Origin: Lysobacter auxotrophicus
GTDB lineage: Bacteria; Pseudomonadota; Gammaproteobacteria; Xanthomonadales; Xanthomonadaceae
Direction of reading: 5' to 3'
Assembly (NCBI RefSeq): GCF_027924565.1
Contig: NZ_AP027041.1
Span: forward strand, 3,162,001-3,226,000
Length of the DNA: 64,000 bases
The first letter of the stretch is position 1, and each line of letters begins with the position of its first letter. The notes under the pieces are model-generated. The model was given only the letters and a program-made list of their open reading frames with translations, did not search any database and was not told the DNA's origin. Of the stretch, positions 58,145 to 64,000 are shown one piece after another. The position numbers and the translations under genes were made by a program.

Positions 58145-59026
58145 ATGAGCGAATCGCCCAACTCCACGCTTGTCATCGTCAGCGGCATGTCCGGTTCGGG
58201 CAAATCCGTTGCGCTCCGGACCTTCGAAGACCTGGGCTATTTCTGCGTCGACAACCTGCCGGCGGACCTGCTCCCGCAGTTCGTTGCCAGCGTCATGCAC
58301 GCCGACGACGGCGTGCCGGCGAAGATGGCGGTGAGCATCGACGTGCGAAACCGCCATAGCGACCTGAGCAACATTCCCGAATGGCTGTCGGCCGTCGGCA
58401 GGCTCGGGCTGGATCCGCGCCTGGTGTTCTTCGATGCCGACGAAAGCGCGCTGCTGAAGCGATACGCCGATACGCGCCGGCGTCATCCGCTGAGTCACCT
58501 CGGGCTGTCGCTGGCCGATGCGATCGCGCTCGAGCGCCAGGTGCTCAAGCCGCTGCGGTCCATCGCCGACGCGGTCGTCGACACCAGCACGCTCAACGTG
58601 CACCAGCTGCGTCGCCAGGTGCTGACCGAGTTCGGCATTGGCGGCGACACCGGCATGTCGCTGCTGTTCGAATCCTTCGCATACCGTCGCGGCGTGCCGC
58701 CGGATGCGGACTTCGTGTTCGACGCACGCGCGCTTCCGAACCCGCACTGGGATCCGGTGCTGCGCCCGTTGTCCGGTCGCGATGCGGCGATCCGCGAATA
58801 CCTCGGCTCGCAGGCCGACGTGAACCTGTTCTTCGACCAGATCCGCCAGTTCCTCGACACCTGGCTGCCGCGCCTGCACGTCGACAGCACGCGCAGCTAC
58901 GCGACGATCGCCTTCGGTTGCACCGGTGGGCGGCATCGTTCGGTCTACCTCGCGGAACGTTTCGCCGAACACGCACGCGAACAGGGCTGGGACGAGGTCG
59001 CCGTCCACCATCGCGAACTGGACTGA
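58145..59026 (+). CDS. rapZ: RNase adapter RapZ
   Basis: 293 residues. Walker [20 protein letters not shown] at the start, the C-terminal domain with [19 protein letters not shown] and HREL. RapZ links glucosamine-6-phosphate levels to RNase E cleavage of small RNAs in enterobacteria; in other lineages it may act mainly as a nucleotide-binding regulator. It ends the rpoN-hprK-rapZ operon-like block, 30 nt after hprK. Confidence 0.95.
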   Translation: MSESPNSTLVIVSGMSGSGKSVALRTFEDLGYFCVDNLPADLLPQFVASVMHADDGVPAKMAVSIDVRNRHSDLSNIPEWLSAVGRLGLDPRLVFFDADESALLKRYADTRRRHPLSHLGLSLADAIALERQVLKPLRSIADAVVDTSTLNVHQLRRQVLTEFGIGGDTGMSLLFESFAYRRGVPPDADFVFDARALPNPHWDPVLRPLSGRDAAIREYLGSQADVNLFFDQIRQFLDTWLPRLHVDSTRSYATIAFGCTGGRHRSVYLAERFAEHAREQGWDEVAVHHRELD

Positions 59027-59200
59027 CGCGCCTTCACGGCCTCGCCACACGACGGCCTCATCGCGGTGAATGCGTCCTGACTCGCGCCGTCGCGCGGACA
59101 CGCCTCACGAAATTTTCGCATCACGCTTGCGCACGGCTTGCGGTGACAACGCTACGGTCGGGTTGCGCTGCCCAATGGCGCTCGCCCGCAGGAGAGTGCA

Positions 59201-59539
59201 ATGCCGAAATCCACCGTGACGCAGACCTCCATCCTGACCTTCGCGCAGGCCGTCGCGCTGGCCCTCGTGTTCGCCTCCCCTGCCCTTGCGCAGCGAACGG
59301 AACGTCCGACTCCCACCACGCCGCCACCGACCGGCAGCACGACCGACACCACGCCGCGCACGCTCAGCTTCTCCGACCTCGACGTCAACGCCGACGGCGC
59401 GGTCAGCAAGGACGAAGCCGCAGCCGACGCCCGACTCACCGGCCACTTCGCGCAGGTCGATCGCGACGGCGACGGACAAGTGTCCGAAGCCGAGTACGCA
59501 GCGGGCCACCAGCGCACCGACACCTCCACGCCGCAGTGA
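59201..59539 (+). CDS. Exported EF-hand protein (calmodulin-like)
   Basis: 112 residues. AGGAG at 59191-59195 supports the start. A signal peptide (cleaved near PALA-QRTER) precedes a Thr/Pro linker and two canonical EF-hand loops, DVNADGAVSKDE and DRDGDGQVSEAE, about 24 residues apart. Secreted or periplasmic calcium binding is the safe prediction. The pair with the following Thr/Pro lipoprotein shares the TTPPxxST linker style, suggesting joint function at the cell surface. Confidence 0.78.
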   Translation: MPKSTVTQTSILTFAQAVALALVFASPALAQRTERPTPTTPPPTGSTTDTTPRTLSFSDLDVNADGAVSKDEAAADARLTGHFAQVDRDGDGQVSEAEYAAGHQRTDTSTPQ

Positions 59540-59611
59540 TGCGACCACGCATCGCTGCATCCGACCCGACGACAAGAACCTTCCCCTGAAACCGAAAGGA
59601 GCATCGACCGC

Positions 59612-59932
59612 ATGAACACCCATCGACTCACTGGCGCCCTTGCGCTGATCCTCGTGTCCTCGACGCTGGCGCTGGCCGGCTGCCAGAAGCACGAGACCGA
59701 CGTCGTCCCGCCGGCCACCGAAACGCCGCCGGCCGATACGACCACCACGCCGCCTGCCGACACGATGCCGCCGGCCGACACCACCACGCCGACGACGCCG
59801 CCGACCGACAGCACGATGCCGCCGACGGATACGACGACCCCGCCGTCGACCACGCCGCCGCCGACCGAAGGCACGACGCCGCCGGCCGACCAGACCACGC
59901 CGCAGGACAGCACCACCCCGCCGCGCACGTGA
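59612..59932 (+). CDS. Thr/Pro-rich lipoprotein
   Basis: 106 residues. AAAGGAG lies 12 nt before the start. Lipobox LALAGC (Cys at about residue 23) marks a lipoprotein. Everything after it is a low-complexity tract of PPAD, TTPP, DTTT-like repeats without any folded domain, a surface-stalk composition. The high Thr content hints at glycosylation, unproven. It is followed by a terminator. No family recognised. Confidence 0.65.
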   Translation: MNTHRLTGALALILVSSTLALAGCQKHETDVVPPATETPPADTTTTPPADTMPPADTTTPTTPPTDSTMPPTDTTTPPSTTPPPTEGTTPPADQTTPQDSTTPPRT

Positions 59933-59973
59933 TCCACGGCCGGGCTCTTCATGGGCCGGATCTCCCCCTACCG

Positions 59974-59999
59974 ACGGCCCGCGCAAGCGGGCCGTTTTC
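59974..59999 (+). terminator. Rho-independent terminator after the lipoprotein gene
   Basis: ACGGCCCGC-GCAA-GCGGGCCGT followed by TTTTC: nine-base stem, four-base loop. It separates the EF-hand/lipoprotein unit from the PTS genes. Confidence 0.85.
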
Positions 60000-60131
60000 G
60001 TACCCGGCCGGCGGGCTTTCGTGACGGCCTTCAAGCGCCGCCCGGGCGCGCGGACGGCGAGCGTCGCGGAAGTCGCTAGTCGGCGTGTTTCCTGCTTCCG
60101 GCCCGTCACCCGGACCTGTTAAGTTGACGCC

Positions 60132-60524
60132 ATGGCCGTCGGCATCCTCCTGATCACCCACGAAGGCATCGGCACCGCGCTGGTCGCGGTGGCGCGCCGG
60201 CTGCTGAGCCAGCTGCCGCTGCGCACCGAAGCGCTTGAGGTGCCGTTCGAGGGCGATCCCGACGCGCTGCTTCCGCAGGCCAGCGCCGCATTGCGCCGGG
60301 TGGATGCCGGCGACGGCGTGCTGGTGATGACCGATCTCTACGGCGCCACGCCCAGCAACCTCGCGGCCAAGGTCGCGCGACTGGGCACGCCGGTGCGGCG
60401 CGTCTCGGCGGTGAACCTGCCGATGCTGCTGCGGGTAATGAACTACGCGGACCTGGGTCTTGACGAGCTGCCGGCGGTCGCCGCGGGCGGCGCGCGCAAC
60501 GGCGTGATCCTGGACGAAGCCTGA
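60132..60524 (+). CDS. PTS EIIA component, mannose-type
   Basis: 130 residues. The EIIA(Man)-like fold with H10 in GILLITHEGIG as phosphorylation site, and VLVMTDLYGATPSNLAAKVA. No IIB, IIC or IID genes follow, so it cannot form a sugar transporter; in related bacteria this protein is part of a regulatory relay with HPr and EI. It starts a three-gene group with ptsH and ptsI. Confidence 0.92.
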   Translation: MAVGILLITHEGIGTALVAVARRLLSQLPLRTEALEVPFEGDPDALLPQASAALRRVDAGDGVLVMTDLYGATPSNLAAKVARLGTPVRRVSAVNLPMLLRVMNYADLGLDELPAVAAGGARNGVILDEA

Positions 60525-60613
60525 CGCCCGGCGCGGCGCACGAATACAGCTGGACGAAGCATGATTGGAGCAGCACAGACGCGGGACCGGCGACGGGCCC
60601 GGAGGACGCGACG

Positions 60614-60883
60614 ATGATCGAACACGAATTGACCGTCAGCAATCGACTCGGCCTGCATGCGCGGGCCACGGCCAAGCTCGTGCAGACGTTGTCGGGCTAC
60701 CGCAGCAGCGCCACCCTCACCGCCAAGGGGCGCGAGGTGAACGCCAAGAGCATCATGGGCGTGATGCTGCTCGCCGCCGGCCAGGGCACGCAGGTGAAGC
60801 TGCGCGTGGAAGGCGACGACGAGGACCAGGCCGCGCAGGCGGTCGTGTCGCTGTTCGAACGCCGTTTCGACGAAGACAGCTGA
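60614..60883 (+). CDS. ptsH: Phosphocarrier protein HPr
   Basis: 89 residues. H15 in GLHARATAKLV is the EI-dependent phosphorylation site, and S46 in NAKSIMGVMLLAA is the HprK target; both are at canonical positions. The ribosome site is GGAGGACGCG. HPr relays phosphate from EI to the EIIA proteins and, when phosphorylated on Ser46, reports energy status. The start lies 89 nt after the EIIA gene. Confidence 0.95.
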   Translation: MIEHELTVSNRLGLHARATAKLVQTLSGYRSSATLTAKGREVNAKSIMGVMLLAAGQGTQVKLRVEGDDEDQAAQAVVSLFERRFDEDS

Positions 60884-60890
60884 GGCGCGG

Positions 60891-62618
60891 ATGAGGCAGG
60901 CGTTCGTCGGTCACGGGGCCTCGCGCGGAAGCGCGCTCGGCCGCGCACGCGTCCGCCTGCCGCATGCCCTGGAAGTCGCCGAGGAACACATCCCCGCCAA
61001 GCGCGTGGAAGGCGAGATCACCCGCCTGCATGCCGCCATCGCCACCGTGCGCGGCGAGATGTTCGCCCTGCGCGAGCGCCTGCACGGCGCGCTCGCGCAC
61101 GAAGTCGGCGAATTCCTCGACCTGCACAGCCTGCTGCTGGACGATCCCGAGCTGCTGCAGGGCCTGGACGAACTGATCCGCACCGGCCGCTATTCGGCCG
61201 ACTACGCGCTGCGCCTGCAGCGCGACCGCATAGCGTCGGTGTTCCAGACGATGGACGATGCCTACTTCCGCAGTCGCGTGGACGACATCGACCAGGTGAT
61301 CGGCCGCATCCACGCCGCGCTGCATCGCCGCGATGCCGGCATGCCCGGCGTGGCCGGCGAGATCCTGGTGACCGACAACGTCGCGCCGGCGGAGATCGCG
61401 CAGCTGCAGGCGCAGGGCGTCATGGCGATCGTCACCACGACCGGCAGCATCCTGTCGCACAGCGCGATCCTCGCGCGCAGCCTGCACCTGCCGCTGGTCG
61501 TCGGGGCCGAAGGCGCGTTGCAGCGGATCAACGACGGCGACGTGCTCGCCGTCGACGGCGCCACCGGCAACGTCATCCTCGAACCCGACGCGAACGACCT
61601 GCGCGCGCATCGCGGCCGCGTGCGCGACCTCGCGCGCGAACGCAAGCAGCTGCATCGCCTTCGCCGCGAGCCCACGCGCACGGTCGACGGCATCGACATC
61701 AAGCTCTACGCCAACGCCGAATCGCGCGACGACGTGGCCGAGGCGCATGCGCTCGGCGCGGCCGGCGTGGGGCTGTACCGCACCGAATTCCTGTTCCTGC
61801 AGCGCAACGAACTGCCCGACGAGGAAGAGCAGTTCCGCGTTTATCGCGACGTCGTGCTCGGCATGACCGGTCGCGCGGTGACGATCCGCACGCTCGACCT
61901 CGGCGCCGACAAGGCCGACCGCACCGGTCTTGCGTTGCGCGACGAACCCAACCCGGCGCTCGGCCTGCGCGGCGTGCGCCTGTCGCTCGCGCGCGCCGGC
62001 CTGCTCGAAGCGCAGCTGCGTGCGCTGGTGCGTGCCTCGGGCTACGGACCGCTGCGCATCCTGCTGCCGATGGTGTCCACGCGCGAGGAAGTGCGCGAGG
62101 TGCGTGCCACGCTCAAGCGCGTGACGGTGGAGCTGCGCGAACAGGGCCACGCCATCGCCGACAACATTCCGCTCGGCGCGATGATCGAAGTGCCCGCCGC
62201 CGCGATCGCGCTGCCTGCTTTCATCGGCAGCGTGGACTTCCTGTCGATCGGCACCAACGACCTGGTGCAGTACCTGCTCGCCGCCGATCGCAACAACGAG
62301 GCGTTGACCAGCCTCTACACGCCGCTGCATCCGGCGGTGATCCGCCTGGTGCGCGACGTCATCCAGCTGGCGCGCAAGCGCGACAAGCCGGTGGCGGTGT
62401 GCGGCGAGATGGCCGGCGACGCGCATTTCGCGCCGATGCTGCTGGCGCTGGGGCTGATGGAGTTCAGCCTGCATCCGGCCACGCTGCTGGAACTGCGCCG
62501 CACGATCCGCCATTGCAACCTCGCACAGCTGCAATCGCGCGCCCCTGCCCTGCTGCGCGCACGCGATCGTGCGGGCATCGAGGCGTGGATCGCGGAGAAT
62601 GCGCCCGTCATCGCGTGA
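60891..62618 (+). CDS. ptsI: Phosphoenolpyruvate-protein phosphotransferase (enzyme I)
   Basis: 575 residues, normal EI length without an N-terminal GAF domain, so ptsI rather than ptsP type. Active-site H190 in TTGSILSHSAILARSL; the PEP-binding barrel has GLYRTEFLFLQR, SIGTNDLVQYLLAADR and the catalytic Cys in VCGEMAGD. It starts the relay by taking phosphate from PEP. It begins 8 nt after ptsH. Confidence 0.95.
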   Translation: MRQAFVGHGASRGSALGRARVRLPHALEVAEEHIPAKRVEGEITRLHAAIATVRGEMFALRERLHGALAHEVGEFLDLHSLLLDDPELLQGLDELIRTGRYSADYALRLQRDRIASVFQTMDDAYFRSRVDDIDQVIGRIHAALHRRDAGMPGVAGEILVTDNVAPAEIAQLQAQGVMAIVTTTGSILSHSAILARSLHLPLVVGAEGALQRINDGDVLAVDGATGNVILEPDANDLRAHRGRVRDLARERKQLHRLRREPTRTVDGIDIKLYANAESRDDVAEAHALGAAGVGLYRTEFLFLQRNELPDEEEQFRVYRDVVLGMTGRAVTIRTLDLGADKADRTGLALRDEPNPALGLRGVRLSLARAGLLEAQLRALVRASGYGPLRILLPMVSTREEVREVRATLKRVTVELREQGHAIADNIPLGAMIEVPAAAIALPAFIGSVDFLSIGTNDLVQYLLAADRNNEALTSLYTPLHPAVIRLVRDVIQLARKRDKPVAVCGEMAGDAHFAPMLLALGLMEFSLHPATLLELRRTIRHCNLAQLQSRAPALLRARDRAGIEAWIAENAPVIA

Positions 62619-62732
62619 CAGGGGTGGGCATCCAAAACAATCAAGGCGATAATGCCGCGATGAACACCTGACCCTGTCGTGCCCGAGCGGCCCGACGCGA
62701 CCACGCTTCTCACGAAGCCCGGGAAGCCCCGC
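62619..62732 (+). promoter_or_regulatory. mgtE leader region with a mini-ORF
   Basis: 114 nt. GATAAT (62648-62653) may be a -10 box. A four-codon frame ATG-AAC-ACC-TGA (62660-62671) lies after it; the leader shows no resemblance to the M-box magnesium riboswitch that I can recognise. Confidence 0.3.
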
Positions 62733-64000
62733 ATGGCCGAAGCCGTCCGCCACGACAAGACCGCGCGCCAACTGCGCCTGCTTTCCGATGCGCTGGACAG
62801 CGGCCGCCTCGGCCCCGTGCGCCGGCTGGTCAACACGCTCTCCCCCGCGGAGATCGGCAACCTCCTGGAATCCCTCCCGCCCGGCAAGCGCACCGTCGTG
62901 TGGGGCCTGGTCGATGCCGAGGACGACGGCGAGGTGCTGGTCCACGTCGGCGACGACGTGCGCGAAGGCCTGTTGGCCGAGATGGACCCGGACGAGATCA
63001 TCGCCGCGGTCGAAGACCTGGACATCGACGACCTCGCCGACCTGGTCGAGGACCTGCCCGACACCGTCATCGACGAAGTCCTCAAGTCGATGGACCGCGA
63101 GAACCGCGAGCGGCTCGAGCAGGTGCTGTCGTACCCGGAGGACACCGCCGGCCGCCTGATGAACCCCGACGTGGTGACGGTGCGCACCGACACCACCATC
63201 GACGTCGTGCTGCGCTACCTGCGACTGCGCGGGGAGCTGCCCGAGCACACCGACCACCTGTACGTGGTCAGCCGCCGCCACCAGTACCTGGGCCGCATCG
63301 CACTGGCCGCGCTGCTCACGCATGAGCCGGGCACGCCGATCAACAAGCTGATCGACGACGAGCAGCCGGCGATCGACGTGGAAGAGTCGGCCAACCAGGT
63401 CGCACGCAAGTTCTCCGACCACGACTGGCTCAGCGCGCCGGTGGTGGACGACAACAACATCCTGCTCGGCCGCATCACCATTGACGACGTGGTCGACATC
63501 ATCCGGAGCGAAGCCGAGCACCAGGCGTTGAGCGCCGCCGGCCTGGACGAGGACGAGGACCTTTTCAGTCCTGTCTGGCGCGCGATGCGCCGCCGGCTGA
63601 TCTGGCTGTCGATCAACCTCGGCACCGCGTTCCTGGCCGCGAGCGTGGTCGGCGAATTCGCCGACACCATCGACAAGCTGGTCGCGCTGGCGGTGCTGAT
63701 GCCCATCGTCGCCGGCATGGGCGGCAACGCCGGCACGCAGGTGCTCGCGCTGATGGTGCGCGGCCTCGCGCTGGGCCAGGTCGGCGCGGCGAACGTGCGC
63801 ACGCTGCTGTGGAAGGAGTCGCGCGTCGCGCTGCTCAACGGCCTCGTGCTCGGTACGCTGCTCGGGTTGATCGTGCTGCTGTGGTTCCACAGCGTCGGCT
63901 TGTCGATCGTGATCGCGACCGCGCTCACGGCGAACCTGCTGTTCGCGGCGGTGGCGGGCGTGCTGGTGCCGGTGACGATCAAGCGCTTCGGCTACGACCC
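62733..64000 (+). CDS. mgtE: Magnesium transporter MgtE, 3'-truncated
   Basis: 422 residues before the window ends, roughly 30 short of full length. The N-terminal superhelical domain (about 15-135, RLLSDALDSGRLGPVRRLV...) is followed by two CBS domains (about 140-265) that sense cytoplasmic Mg2+. Transmembrane helices start near residue 290; the selectivity segment VLMPIVAGMGGNAGTQVLAL holds the conserved Gly/Asn. It is a Mg2+ channel of the inner membrane. The position after ptsI is not an obvious operon; the 114-nt leader may hold a promoter. Confidence 0.94.
   Translation, partial: MAEAVRHDKTARQLRLLSDALDSGRLGPVRRLVNTLSPAEIGNLLESLPPGKRTVVWGLVDAEDDGEVLVHVGDDVREGLLAEMDPDEIIAAVEDLDIDDLADLVEDLPDTVIDEVLKSMDRENRERLEQVLSYPEDTAGRLMNPDVVTVRTDTTIDVVLRYLRLRGELPEHTDHLYVVSRRHQYLGRIALAALLTHEPGTPINKLIDDEQPAIDVEESANQVARKFSDHDWLSAPVVDDNNILLGRITIDDVVDIIRSEAEHQALSAAGLDEDEDLFSPVWRAMRRRLIWLSINLGTAFLAASVVGEFADTIDKLVALAVLMPIVAGMGGNAGTQVLALMVRGLALGQVGAANVRTLLWKESRVALLNGLVLGTLLGLIVLLWFHSVGLSIVIATALTANLLFAAVAGVLVPVTIKRFGYD

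Noticed and set aside
59938-59962. Second hairpin before the terminator at 59974
   Set aside because: The CGGCC/GGCCG pairing is short with no T-run; the following hairpin is the convincing terminator.
62619-62732. Magnesium riboswitch before mgtE
   Set aside because: The leader is only 114 nt and shows no recognisable M-box or ykoK-type core.
60753-63890. 1045-codon minus-strand open frame opposite ptsH, ptsI and mgtE
   Set aside because: It runs antisense through three certain genes and has the His/Arg/Gln-rich composition typical of such shadows.

Overview
The window is about 64 kb of high-GC, gene-dense chromosome. Gene content and order (rpoN-hpf-ptsN-hprK-rapZ after kdsD-kdsC-lptCAB; hda-perM-DUF2066 divergent from purM-purN; an Rrf2-sufBCDS operon; cysJIH opposite cysD-cysNC) point to a gammaproteobacterium of the Xanthomonadaceae, most like Lysobacter or a close relative. 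This is inferred from gene families and order; no database search was possible. No rRNA, tRNA, CRISPR array, insertion sequence, prophage or integrase was recognised. The first gene (an EF-G paralogue) and the last (mgtE) are cut by the window edges.

Layout. 1-5.9 kb: EF-G-like GTPase, an exported DUF2272 protein, a LysE-type exporter, two lipoproteins and an orphan PIN-domain protein. 6-10.2 kb (minus strand): a CBM9/DUF5916 outer-membrane-type protein, a 3-hydroxybutyrate dehydrogenase-type SDR and a eukaryote-like SET/post-SET methyltransferase with a lysine-rich tail. 10.3-16.6 kb: SUF iron-sulfur operon with its Rrf2 regulator, extended by a GNAT and a Rieske protein. 16.9-24.8 kb: a seven-gene iron cluster behind a Fur box: TonB-dependent receptor, PiuC dioxygenase, PepSY membrane protein, DUF2271, DUF4198, ApbE flavin transferase and a membrane-anchored CysJ-like reductase. 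24.9-27.8 kb: HutD-like protein, ComEA-like protein and an M20 peptidase. 27.9-39.8 kb: an almost complete assimilatory sulfate reduction and cysteine synthesis island (cysD, cysNC, cysJ, cysI, cysH, cysB, cysG, cysK). 40-50.6 kb: amgK-murU peptidoglycan recycling, hda, a PerM-type transporter, DUF2066, purM, a YjdF-like protein, purN, two tandem DUF3108 proteins, a small EF-hand protein and murA. 50.7-62.6 kb: ibaG, kdsD-kdsC-lptC-lptA-lptB, rpoN, hpf, ptsN, hprK, rapZ, then an EF-hand/lipoprotein pair and an EIIA(Man)-HPr-EI phosphorelay. 62.7 kb to the end: mgtE.

How parts work together. SUF, sulfate assimilation/cysteine synthesis and Fur-controlled iron uptake lie within 30 kb and share chemistry: cysteine sulfur and iron both feed Fe-S assembly. 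The PTS genes form a regulatory relay without any sugar permease, with HprK able to act on HPr Ser46.

The most interesting segment is the iron cluster. The DUF2271 protein carries D-G-V-T-G-P-T, close to the threonine flavinylation motif used by ApbE, and it sits between a PepSY membrane protein and apbE, with a CysJ-like NADPH oxidoreductase at the end. I read this as an electron-transfer chain that could reduce ferric siderophores in the periplasm. Two families of palindromic intergenic repeats are also present, four members of one and two of the other.
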